Source of the DNA: Chlamydiia bacterium
Lineage (GTDB): Bacteria > Chlamydiota > Chlamydiia > Chlamydiales > Parachlamydiaceae
Assembly: GCA_020440465.1 (NCBI GenBank)
Contig: JAGROB010000053.1
Coordinates: 1 to 32,053, forward strand
Direction: 5' to 3'
DNA: 32,053 nucleotides
Positions 7,739 to 14,888 of this stretch are shown piece after piece; within the stretch, counting starts at the first letter, position 1; every line of letters starts with the position of its first letter. Position numbers and translations under genes: made by a program. The notes beneath the pieces are model-generated. The model was not told the origin of the DNA. It searched no databases and saw only the letters and a list, made by a program, of their open reading frames with translations.

Positions 7739-8893
7739 ATGTTATCTATGGGGATACTAACCGGTTTAATTTTAGCCTGTACCCTAACTTCTTCAGATCT
7801 TACGCTTTCGGAAAAAGTCGGCCAGCTTTTAATGACCTCCATCTACCCGGACGAGCCGGACGATGAGCCCGATCCCTACTTAAAAGCCTACACCCCCGGC
7901 CACTTGCTAATTGTGGGCAACGGCTGGTACCCTGAAAAAGAAAAAGAACTTATTAAACGGCACCAGTCCAAGGCTAAAATCCCCTATACGATTGCCCAAG
8001 ACTTAGAGTGGGGCCTATCGCAGCGACTTAAAAATGTTCCCATTTTCCCCAAAAACCGCCAGCTTAGGCTTTGCCCCCCCTCTCTTGTGGAAGCCATGGG
8101 GAAAGAAATCGCTAGAGAGTGCCGCATTCTAGGCGTCACTTTAAATCTTTCCCCTGTAATTGATGTTGTAAACAATCCGAATAATGTCTTTTTAAAAGAT
8201 CGCTCATTTGGCGATGATCCCGATATTGTCGCCCAGCTTGGCTTGGCCAAGATGCGTGGCTTATCTTCCGGAAAAGTCAAGTCATGCGCCAAGCACTTTC
8301 CCGGGCACGGAGGAACGGAGCTTGACAGCCACTTTTGTCTGCCTGTCCTAAAAAGGTCTTATAAAAACTTAAAAGAGCTGGAACTTATCCCTTTTCAAAC
8401 ACTTATAAATGAAGGGGTTGAGTGTATTATGATGGCACATATCCATCTCCCCCTTATCGATCCTCGCGGACAAGCTGCCTCTCTTAGCCCCTATATTATC
8501 CAGGATATCTTACGCAATGAGATGGGGTTTAAGGGCTTAATCTTAACCGATGATCTTCTTATGTCCGCCATCATGAACCGGCTTACGTATAAGGACGCAG
8601 CCCTGTTAGCTTACAAAGCGGGCAACGACATTCTTCTTTTTACAAACTATCAACCGGGTGGAGTCCATCGCGTAAGAGACGCGCTTAGAGACGCTCATGA
8701 AGCATTAATGGAAGCGTTTGAAAAGGGGGTGTTCCCAATAGAGGAACTTAACCGGAAAGTAGACAAAATCTTGCAATTCAAAGCATCGATGGTAAGCCCT
8801 GCGGAAGATGGAGAGCTTATTACGAGCGAGGCGCTTGGGCTGTCGGAGCTTCTGATAAGCACTTTTGGATCCGGGGATCCTGTTCCCAAATAA
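7739..8893 (+). CDS. nagZ: Glycoside hydrolase family 3 beta-N-acetylhexosaminidase (NagZ-like)
   Basis: Family 3 glycosidase predicted to remove N-acetylglucosamine from muropeptides during peptidoglycan recycling. The protein has 384 residues. The NagZ signature loop KHFPGHGGTELDSH is at 185-198 and carries the His general acid/base. The Asp nucleophile is D271 in LTDDLLMSAIM. The substrate-binding segment MMAHIHLPLIDP and GFKGLILTDD are conserved. The N-terminus is hydrophobic (MGILTGLILACTLTSS), so an export signal, perhaps a poor lipobox before the Cys, is possible; typical NagZ is cytosolic. Start could be ATG 7739 or 7748. The last 74 bp overlap the convergent secreted protein gene. 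A periplasmic role would fit chlamydiae that make peptidoglycan, but that is inference. Confidence 0.88.
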   Translation: MLSMGILTGLILACTLTSSDLTLSEKVGQLLMTSIYPDEPDDEPDPYLKAYTPGHLLIVGNGWYPEKEKELIKRHQSKAKIPYTIAQDLEWGLSQRLKNVPIFPKNRQLRLCPPSLVEAMGKEIARECRILGVTLNLSPVIDVVNNPNNVFLKDRSFGDDPDIVAQLGLAKMRGLSSGKVKSCAKHFPGHGGTELDSHFCLPVLKRSYKNLKELELIPFQTLINEGVECIMMAHIHLPLIDPRGQAASLSPYIIQDILRNEMGFKGLILTDDLLMSAIMNRLTYKDAALLAYKAGNDILLFTNYQPGGVHRVRDALRDAHEALMEAFEKGVFPIEELNRKVDKILQFKASMVSPAEDGELITSEALGLSELLISTFGSGDPVPK

Positions 8894-9263
8894 AATCGAA
8901 CATCTTATCCATGGACGCCGGATCAAAATAGCCGCTATCGACCATAGCCCGAATAAAAATTTGCTTCATCGTCTCCTTTAAAAGCGCTTTGGCCACATCT
9001 GGCTGAAAAGGATTTTGTAAAGGGTTTACGCTATATCGCTTGCTTTTCTTTTCAATAATACTTTCAGCATTGACTTCCCCTTCCTTTAAGCGTCTTAAAA
9101 TGGAGCGCCACGAGCCCTTCGGGACCGTCCAAAGTCCAAATGCAGTCGTCACAATTTGATCGTTAAAAAAGTTTCTTTCCAGGTCTTTGTAACAACCTGG
9201 TCTGTCATCGTAAGCCGACAAGGGGAGAAGAAAAAAAAGAAATATGATTTTTAAGATTTTCAT
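8820..9263 (-). CDS. Small secreted orphan protein, paralogue B
   Basis: A 147-residue protein with a signal peptide at residues 1-17 (MKILKIIFLFFLLPLSA). The mature part is mostly helical with C24 and C135 at positions matching C28 and C140 of the protein encoded at 7238-7675. The shared core is VPKGSW / VPEAEW, then IIEKKS / IVEQKS, NPL, ETMKQIF / ETLLEIF and a Cys near the end. The tail overlaps the 3' end of the NagZ-like gene by 74 bp on the other strand. Its start codon is only 20 bp from the folD start, so the two divergent genes must have overlapping control regions. The function is unknown. Confidence 0.83.
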   Translation of the reverse strand: MKILKIIFLFFLLPLSAYDDRPGCYKDLERNFFNDQIVTTAFGLWTVPKGSWRSILRRLKEGEVNAESIIEKKSKRYSVNPLQNPFQPDVAKALLKETMKQIFIRAMVDSGYFDPASMDKMFDFIWEQDPRIQKCLSEAPTAQAPRS

Positions 9264-9283
9264 AATTCTTGTACTATCATGGC

Positions 9284-10129
9284 ATGATAATTGATGGCAA
9301 AAAAATTGCGGACTCTCTTTTGAAAGAACTCAAGAGAGAAATAGCAAATATGAATGGGCGGCCTCCTTGTTTAAAAATTATTCTGGTGGGAGAAAACCCC
9401 GCTTCGGAAGTTTATGTTACCCGAAAACTTGCCGCGGCAGAAGCGATCGGTATCGACGCAAAAGCTTTACGATTTGACGCCCATACAAGCGAGCATGAGC
9501 TTTTTACCGTCATCGATCAGTTGAACGAAGACTCTCTTGTCGATGGCATCATTGTCCAAATGCCCCTTCCCGCGAAAATAAATCCCGACGCTATTCTAGC
9601 CAGAGTATCCCCTCAAAAGGATGTGGACGGCTTTACCCCCACTAACTTGGGAAAGCTTCTTGCCGGTCTTGAAGACGGTTTTGTATCTGCCACCCCCTTG
9701 GGAGTTCAAACCCTTCTTTTAAAAAGCGGGGTTGACATTGCGGGGAAACAGGTTGTGATCGTGGGAAGAAGTCGAATCGTCGGAAGACCCTTGTTCGCAC
9801 TCCTTTCCAGAAAAGGAAAAGGGGGCGACGCTACCGTGACCCTGGCTCATAGCGGAACCAAGGATTTAATATCGGTTACAAAAACCGCAGATATTTTAAT
9901 TGTGGCGGCAGGATCACCGGAGATGATCACTAAAGAACATATCAAACCGGGAGCGGTTGTGATTGATGTCGGGATAAATCGTCACGGAAAAAGACTTGTC
10001 GGCGATGTTAAGTTCAACGAAGTTGAAAAAGTTGCCTCTTTAATTACCCCCGTTCCGGGCGGTGTCGGTCCGATGACAATTGCCTCTTTGTTAAAAAATA
10101 CCACCCAAGCAAGAAAAATGTATGGCTAA
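9284..10129 (+). CDS. folD: Bifunctional methylene-tetrahydrofolate dehydrogenase/cyclohydrolase FolD
   Basis: Interconverts 5,10-methylene-THF, methenyl-THF and 10-formyl-THF with NADP+, supplying one-carbon units in the cytosol. About 281 residues, full length. Seen: YVTRKLAAAEAIGI with the catalytic Lys, VDGIIVQMPLPAKI, KDVDGFTPTN, the nucleotide-binding GRSRIVGRPL, GAVVIDVGINR and the C-terminal TPVPGGVGPMTIASLL. The usual PCTP motif reads SATPLG, so the Cys is absent. I chose ATG 9284, giving MIIDGKKIADS as in other FolD proteins; a TTG at 9269 would add five unlikely residues. No ribosome-binding site precedes it. The stop overlaps the apbE start by eight bases. Confidence 0.96.
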   Translation: MIIDGKKIADSLLKELKREIANMNGRPPCLKIILVGENPASEVYVTRKLAAAEAIGIDAKALRFDAHTSEHELFTVIDQLNEDSLVDGIIVQMPLPAKINPDAILARVSPQKDVDGFTPTNLGKLLAGLEDGFVSATPLGVQTLLLKSGVDIAGKQVVIVGRSRIVGRPLFALLSRKGKGGDATVTLAHSGTKDLISVTKTADILIVAAGSPEMITKEHIKPGAVVIDVGINRHGKRLVGDVKFNEVEKVASLITPVPGGVGPMTIASLLKNTTQARKMYG

Positions 10130-11102
10130 ATATCTCTTTCTTATTCTTGCCCTTCTGGCCGCCTGCGATCAGCCGAAAAAACCGCCTCTTGTCCATCTAT
10201 CAGGCGTTGCGATGACAATGGAATGGCGCGCTCAAATCAAAGGACCTTTAAAAGATCCTGCGGAAGTGGAGCGTTTGATCGAAAGAAGCTTTCGGGAAGT
10301 GAATTTAGTCTATAACCGATGGAACCCCCTTTCCGAAATCTCCAAGATTAATCGCCAGCAGGCGCACCTTTCTACCCCGATTTCTCCCCAGTTACAAAAG
10401 TTTTTAGCTTTTACTGACGAGATGGTCAAGCTTTCTGGGGGACGCTTCGATCCAACGATAGAGCCGCTTCAAACGCTTTGGAAAAGCAAGCTCGTCCGAA
10501 ATGAAATCCCCACCGATGAAGAAATCTTAGACATTCTTCCCGCTGTCGGCTGGAAACATTTTCAAATTGAAAACGGCCATTTAACCAAAGATCAAGAGCT
10601 TACTTCTTTTGATCTTGGCGGTATTGCAAAAGGAATGGCAGTCGATATGGTCGTGGAGCGACTGAACCAAGCGGGCTACTCCGACGTCTATTTTGAGTGG
10701 GGCGGTGAAATACGGGCTACCGGAAAACATCCCGAAGGACGTCCCTGGACGGTCTTTATCGCGCGTCTTAAAAACTCCGATCCTAAAGATGCGATTGATC
10801 TGGTTGCGCTTGATAACGAGGCAATTGCCACAAGCGGCGACTACGAGCAATTTTGGGTGGTTCGTCACCCGGACGGCACCAGCACCACCTATTTTCACGT
10901 GATAGACCCCGAAACAGGCCGCCCTTTAACCTCCCGGGAAGATGGCATTGCCTCTGTAAGCGTTGTCGCACCCACTTGCGCTATCGCAGATGCGCTGGCA
11001 ACCACCGCCCTATCCTTTCCCAACCTCGATGAAGCCGAAGCCTTCGCCTTAAAGGCCCAAAAAGTCTTCCCCACCGCCCGCTTCTGGTTCGTCAAACGGT
11101 GA
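10122..11102 (+). CDS. apbE: FAD:protein FMN transferase, lipoprotein (ApbE)
   Basis: Attaches FMN covalently to Thr residues of flavoproteins, in chlamydiae most plausibly the NqrB and NqrC subunits of the sodium-pumping NADH dehydrogenase (partner inferred). The protein has 326 residues. It begins with a lipoprotein signal, LILALLAA before C15, so it should be anchored on the periplasmic face. Family motifs are GVAMTMEW, RWNPLSEISKIN, GGRFDPTIEPLQTLW, SFDLGGIAKGMAVD, AIATSGDYEQF, FHVIDPETGRPL and the metal-site region TCAIADALATTAL. It overlaps folD by eight bases, so the pair is one operon, and it is convergent with recF with seven bases between stops. Confidence 0.95.
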   Translation: MAKYLFLILALLAACDQPKKPPLVHLSGVAMTMEWRAQIKGPLKDPAEVERLIERSFREVNLVYNRWNPLSEISKINRQQAHLSTPISPQLQKFLAFTDEMVKLSGGRFDPTIEPLQTLWKSKLVRNEIPTDEEILDILPAVGWKHFQIENGHLTKDQELTSFDLGGIAKGMAVDMVVERLNQAGYSDVYFEWGGEIRATGKHPEGRPWTVFIARLKNSDPKDAIDLVALDNEAIATSGDYEQFWVVRHPDGTSTTYFHVIDPETGRPLTSREDGIASVSVVAPTCAIADALATTALSFPNLDEAEAFALKAQKVFPTARFWFVKR

Positions 11103-11109
11103 CAGCACT

Positions 11110-12156
11110 CTAAAAAGGGATGATTTGGATGGGGTCTAAGGGGAAATTGTGTTTGTCGGTGGTGGTTAAGAAGACTTGGCCCATTTCGGTGGTGGCTTGA
11201 AAGAGCTTTTCGCGGCGGGATTTGTCTAAACTGATGCCGACATCGTCGATGAGGAAGAGGGGATTTTCCTTTTGAAGGGTTTTGAGCCGCTGCCACTCGG
11301 CAAGCTTTAGAGCAAGAAGAAGCGTCTGTTTTTGCCCCTCGCTTCCGAAAGCTTTGGCGTCCTTTTCATTAATGGCAATGGATAGATCATCCTTATGGGG
11401 GCCGACTAAGGTAAAGCCCAAAAGACTTTCCTTGGATCGAAGGCGCTGCCAGGCCGATAAATAAAACGGGACTCCCTCCCCTTCCTTGTCCTGCGTTAAA
11501 AACTCAAGCGAGGGGGCTTCATTTGCCTCTTGAAGTTTTTGGTAAGCTTCAGAAAAGTGGGGAATAAGCGATAAAAGCGCCTCTTTTCTTGCACTTGTAA
11601 TGTAGGCCGCAGAAACTGCCATCTCATTTTCCCAACTTTCACAAAGGGATAGACGCTTGGTTTTAAGCAGCTGATTTCTTTGGCGCATGGCCCTTACATA
11701 CCGGGAGAGGTGCCAATGGTAAAACGGATCGGTCTTTAAAATTTGAAGATCTAAAAACTCTCTCCGCGCTTGTGGAGAGCCTTTGATTAAATTGACATCA
11801 TCGGGGGTTAAAATCGACCCCACCAAGTTCCCTAAAAGGGCGCTTAGGTTGGTGGAACGGCTGTGGGTGTAGGCAACTTCCTTTTTTTGGGGCGTTACCG
11901 TCACATGAACCCGCTCGATCTCTCCCTCTTTTTCATACTCGCAAGCCAGATCAAAGCGACGTGTTCCCTCTTTGAATAGATCCTGCAATCGATGTGTTCG
12001 AAAAGACCGCCCCGTCATCAGAAAATAAATCGCTTCCACGACCGTGGTTTTCCCCAGCGCGTTGGGGCCCACAAAAGCGACCGGCCCTTCATCAAAAGCA
12101 AAGCGCCGGTCTTCTATTTTCCGAAAATTTCTAAGATATAGCGACTGAATCCGCAA
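11110..12156 (-). CDS. recF: DNA replication and repair protein RecF
   Basis: SMC-like ATPase that helps load RecA at single-strand gaps with RecO and RecR. The protein has 348 residues. Walker A is GPNALGKTT at 30-38, with the typical N-terminal LYLRNFRKIE. The region GSEGQKQTLLLALKLAE is the signature motif and FLIDDVGISLD is the Walker B/D-loop. The start is a TTG at 12156: the protein homology begins right there (residues RIQSLYLRNF) and no ATG is available in frame nearby. dnaN ends at 12160, so only three bases lie between its stop and this start, and translation is probably coupled. Weak purine-rich GAAGAG in the end of dnaN may serve as the ribosome-binding site. Confidence 0.95.
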   Translation of the reverse strand: MRIQSLYLRNFRKIEDRRFAFDEGPVAFVGPNALGKTTVVEAIYFLMTGRSFRTHRLQDLFKEGTRRFDLACEYEKEGEIERVHVTVTPQKKEVAYTHSRSTNLSALLGNLVGSILTPDDVNLIKGSPQARREFLDLQILKTDPFYHWHLSRYVRAMRQRNQLLKTKRLSLCESWENEMAVSAAYITSARKEALLSLIPHFSEAYQKLQEANEAPSLEFLTQDKEGEGVPFYLSAWQRLRSKESLLGFTLVGPHKDDLSIAINEKDAKAFGSEGQKQTLLLALKLAEWQRLKTLQKENPLFLIDDVGISLDKSRREKLFQATTEMGQVFLTTTDKHNFPLDPIQIIPF

Positions 12157-12159
12157 TCA

Positions 12160-13287
12160 TCACTCTTCAGATAGGCGCATTGGCATAATCACAAACAACG
12201 GACTTGACCCCGCATCTTCATCTTCCGATAAGGGTCTGTCGATGATGACGCCGGGGTTATAAGGATCGGTTAGCCCCATCGTAATCGTCTCTTCTTTACT
12301 GTGGCGCAAGATGTCTAAGAAAAAGGAGGGATTAAACGCGATTTCAAGCGGAGAGCCGTGGTAGTTAACCGGCATGCTCACTTTCCCCTCTCCTACGTCC
12401 ATAGAATTCGCGCTTAATTTAAGCTCCCCTTTTAAGAAGCTAAAGCGAACCGACTGGTGGGTGTCGGGCACAAATAAAGAGACCTGGCGAAGCAATGTCA
12501 TCAGCTCTTCTCTGTGAAGCGATAAAATCACTTCCGATTTTTCGGGGATCACACGGCTGACATCGGGATACTCTCCCTGAAGGAGCTTCGTGACGATTAA
12601 AGTGGAGCCGGTATCGATCGCGATCTTGTCGGGGGATAAAAAGACCGTCGCCTCCCCCTCTTCCGTAAGCGACTTCATGAACTCGTCAACCGCTTTGGGA
12701 GGGATAATATAGCTTTGAGAAAACTCCGGATCGATGTCCAGCGTGGTATGGGCACGTGCCAGTCGTTTGCCGTCGGTCCCGGTGAACGTGGCGGTTTTTC
12801 CCTGAATTCTTAAGCCGACGCCCGTTAAAACATAGCGAGTGTCTTCTCTTGAGACAGCAAACGCGGTACGGTAGAGCATATCGCGAAGCTCGGTCTGATC
12901 GATTTTAAAGCGTTCGGCGTCCGATAAATCGGGTAGGGAAGAAAAATCTTTTTTATCCATGCCGTTTAACTTGAACCGGGACGTTCCCGCCACAATTTCC
13001 GTGACATCGTGATCGTCGGTAGAAACTTCCAAATTCACGGCGGTAAGCTCACGGGTCAAAGAGGCGAGCTTTTTAGCCGGAAGGGTCGTCGCCCCTTCTT
13101 CTTCGATTTTCGCTTCCGTGGTGCAGCGGATACCGACAAGCAAATCAGTCGCTGTCAGTGTGATCATCCCCCCCTTTGCCTCCAGAAGGACGTTGCCAAG
13201 CAATGGGATCGTCGGGCGGGCGGGCACAACATTCTGTACCTTGCTAATCAAGTAGTTGAGCTCTTGGGTCGAAATGATAAACTTCAT
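12160..13287 (-). CDS. dnaN: DNA polymerase III beta sliding clamp DnaN
   Basis: The ring clamp that tethers DNA polymerase III and many repair factors to DNA. The protein has 375 residues, normal for bacteria. The N-terminus MKFIISTQELNYLISKVQNV and the segments IPLLGNVLLEA and ITLTATDLLVGIRC are typical, and the C-terminus is FVIMPMRLSEE (the family's VMPMRL). A ribosome-binding site AAAGGA stands just upstream of the ATG at 13287. It is the first gene of a dnaN-recF operon and divergent from smpB. Confidence 0.97.
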   Translation of the reverse strand: MKFIISTQELNYLISKVQNVVPARPTIPLLGNVLLEAKGGMITLTATDLLVGIRCTTEAKIEEEGATTLPAKKLASLTRELTAVNLEVSTDDHDVTEIVAGTSRFKLNGMDKKDFSSLPDLSDAERFKIDQTELRDMLYRTAFAVSREDTRYVLTGVGLRIQGKTATFTGTDGKRLARAHTTLDIDPEFSQSYIIPPKAVDEFMKSLTEEGEATVFLSPDKIAIDTGSTLIVTKLLQGEYPDVSRVIPEKSEVILSLHREELMTLLRQVSLFVPDTHQSVRFSFLKGELKLSANSMDVGEGKVSMPVNYHGSPLEIAFNPSFFLDILRHSKEETITMGLTDPYNPGVIIDRPLSEDEDAGSSPLFVIMPMRLSEE

Positions 13288-13312
13288 GGATTTCCTTTAA
13301 CTATAAGTTGGA

Positions 13313-13342
13313 AAGATAGCGAAATTTCAAAGGCTGAGTCAA
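13313..13342 (-). promoter_or_regulatory. Predicted promoter of dnaN-recF
   Basis: On the minus strand TTGACT (13342-13337) and TATCTT (13318-13313) are separated by 18 bp. Transcription would start near 13306, about 19 bases before the dnaN ATG, which leaves room for the AAAGGA ribosome-binding site. A second, closer hexamer TATAGT is also possible. Confidence 0.42.
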
Positions 13343-13351
13343 GCAAAACAA

Positions 13352-13380
13352 TTGAGAATCTATACATTGTGCAGTATACT
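13352..13380 (+). promoter_or_regulatory. Predicted promoter of smpB-rlmH, implying a leaderless mRNA
   Basis: TTGAGA at 13352-13357 and TATACT at 13375-13380 with an ideal 17-bp spacer. Each hexamer differs from consensus at one or two bases. The expected start of transcription is at about 13387, next to the smpB ATG at 13388, so the messenger would have almost no 5' leader and no ribosome-binding site. Confidence 0.7.
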
Positions 13381-13387
13381 GTAACAC

Positions 13388-13849
13388 ATGGCGAAAAAAG
13401 TAAGCAAAAACAACGATCTTGTTTCTAACCGAAAAGCCGGTTTTAATTACGAGATTTTAGAAACCTATGAAGCGGGTGTCCAACTTAAAGGAACCGAGAT
13501 TAAGTCCCTAAGAGACGGCGGCGGCTCGCTGCAAGAAGCTTTTATCAAAGAAGAAAATGGAGAACTTTGGCTCTACGGCTGCTCGATTTCGCCCTACAAA
13601 TACGGCAACATCCATAATCACGACGAAAGACGACCCAAAAAACTTTTACTCCATAAGAGAGAAATCGCTGCGCTTGCCAAGAGCTTTCATATCAAAGGAA
13701 ACGCCTTAATCCCCCTCGCCTTTTATCTAAAAAACGGCCGGGTGAAGTGTAAAGTGGGCATCGGCCACGGTAAAAAAATGCACGACAAACGAGCCACTAT
13801 TAAAGAACGGGATGTAAAAAGGCAAATTCAAAGAGAATTTAAGCAATGA
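13388..13849 (+). CDS. smpB: tmRNA-binding protein SmpB
   Basis: Binds tmRNA and delivers it to stalled ribosomes for trans-translation. The protein has 153 residues. It has the OB-fold core NRKAGFNYEILETYEAGV, the hallmark GTEIKSLRDG, then GSLQEAFIKEENGELWLYG, SPYKYGNIHNHDERRPKKLLLHKREI, the K-rich ALIPLAFYLKNGRVKCKVGIGHGKK and the basic tail. It overlaps rlmH by the ATGA at 13846-13849. The start ATG lies directly after a strong promoter, as described in the entry for 13352-13380. No tmRNA gene is visible in the window. Confidence 0.97.
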   Translation: MAKKVSKNNDLVSNRKAGFNYEILETYEAGVQLKGTEIKSLRDGGGSLQEAFIKEENGELWLYGCSISPYKYGNIHNHDERRPKKLLLHKREIAALAKSFHIKGNALIPLAFYLKNGRVKCKVGIGHGKKMHDKRATIKERDVKRQIQREFKQ

Positions 13850-14253
13850 AACTTAAGCTCTTTTCGGTGGGCAAAACCAAAGAAGCATGGCTTCAGGCGG
13901 CCATTGAAGAATATCAAAAGCGGCTTCAAGGCGACTTTGAGATCAAACTTTTTAAAGACAGATACAAACTGAAAGAAGCGTGCGACAAAGAAAAGCGGCT
14001 CGTGCTTTTGGACCCTTCGGGAAAAGTGTTTACTAGCGAACAATTTTCCGAGTTTTTGATGAAAGAGCTAGAGCTTGGAGGTGCAAGCTTAACATTCGTA
14101 ATCGGTGATGCCGACGGCCTGCCGGAGGGGTTAGAGGGGGCAAAGGTAAGTTTATCCAAGATGACTTTCACTCACCAGATCGCAAGACTCGTTTTGGTGG
14201 AGCAAGTGTTCAGAGCCTTCGAGATTGAAAAAGGCTCGAAGTACCATAAATAA
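13846..14253 (+). CDS. rlmH: 23S rRNA pseudouridine methyltransferase RlmH
   Basis: SPOUT-fold methyltransferase that methylates pseudouridine 1915 in helix 69 of 23S rRNA on the 70S ribosome. It is 135 residues, shorter than the usual ~155 because about 20 residues between the first strand region and KRLVLLDPSGK are missing. The SAM-binding knot is present: FVIGDADGLP (normally GG instead of GD), then LSKMTFTHQIARLVLVEQVFRAFEI and the C-terminal KYHK. The start overlaps the smpB stop, so expression is coupled to ribosome rescue. Confidence 0.94.
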   Translation: MKLKLFSVGKTKEAWLQAAIEEYQKRLQGDFEIKLFKDRYKLKEACDKEKRLVLLDPSGKVFTSEQFSEFLMKELELGGASLTFVIGDADGLPEGLEGAKVSLSKMTFTHQIARLVLVEQVFRAFEIEKGSKYHK

Positions 14254-14262
14254 CCTTAAAAT

Positions 14263-14300
14263 TTTACCACAAAGACACTAAGAGCGACTTCGTGGTGAAA
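14263..14300. terminator. Imperfect hairpin terminator, repeat family copy 2
   Basis: An imperfect palindrome: TTTACCACAAAG at 14263-14274 against CTTCGTGGTGAAA at 14288-14300, with one mismatch and one bulge. It lies between the end of rlmH (+) and the convergent membrane protein gene (-), whose stop is two bases beyond, so it may terminate both. It shares ACCACAAAGACAC and TAAGA with the element at 24975 and looks like a shortened version of it. Confidence 0.6.
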
Positions 14301-14302
14301 AA

Positions 14303-14788
14303 CTACAAACTAAGAGCTTTCAGCATTACGGCCTTCCGAAAGTACACCATCGACCCGTTCACAAGCGCCGCACCCACAGCAGTGTCAACAAAGCCCCTAA
14401 CATCCAGCGGTACGCTAAAGACATTCATTGCGACTCCAAGCCCCACCATAACGGCTAAAAGGACAAAGTAGCCAGGCTTATACATTTTATGAACCGGGGC
14501 GGGATTGGGCAAGCTTTGGATGTGATTCGATCCCTTATCCGCCGATTTGGCAAGCACACGCGTTCCTTTTAAATAACCGATCAAAAGTGCGATAGCGACC
14601 AAAACAATCACTGCCAATTCTAACCCCCCGACAAGGGTGGCTAAGTGATTCAGCCACAAGCTTCCGCCATCTGCTTTGGAAGCGGCGACTAAAAAGTTTA
14701 ATCCCTTGTAAAGCAGCATCCCCCCCACGGAAAACCAGATGAGGCCGGAGATAGTAATAAGCGTGCGATGTGAAAAGTGTAGCATCAT
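14303..14788 (-). CDS. Four-helix membrane protein of unknown function
   Basis: A 161-residue protein with about four hydrophobic helices: ~10-32, ~45-72, ~103-123 and a final segment at ~133-148. A hydrophilic loop at 73-100 contains KGTRVLAKSADKGSN. I do not recognise the family. A purine-rich AAAAAAAGGA precedes two consecutive ATG codons (14788 and 14785), either of which may be used. It faces the PIN-TRAM gene divergently, with about 100 bp between starts, and converges with rlmH. A membrane composition over the full length and the ribosome-binding site support a real gene. Confidence 0.8.
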   Translation of the reverse strand: MMLHFSHRTLITISGLIWFSVGGMLLYKGLNFLVAASKADGGSLWLNHLATLVGGLELAVIVLVAIALLIGYLKGTRVLAKSADKGSNHIQSLPNPAPVHKMYKPGYFVLLAVMVGLGVAMNVFSVPLDVRGFVDTAVGAALVNGSMVYFRKAVMLKALSL

Positions 14789-14888
14789 AAATCCTTTTTT
14801 TGTAACACGGTAGCAAGTTGCTTTGACCGTTTCAAGAAAAATAAAAGGGTGATATGCTCACCCGAAAGCGAAATACGAGGATAAAAAT

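Noticed and set aside
7739-7780. Lipoprotein signal in the NagZ-like protein
   Set aside because: The Cys follows ILA, which is a poor lipobox, and NagZ is normally cytosolic, so it is mentioned but not called.
10895-11296. Minus-strand frame of 133 codons across the apbE and recF ends
   Set aside because: It overlaps both apbE and recF, which have full family motifs; composition is typical of a shadow frame.
14830-14858. Extended -10 promoter (TGATATGCT) before the PIN-TRAM gene
   Set aside because: The -35 candidate TTTCAA matches only three of six consensus bases; too weak to list as a feature.
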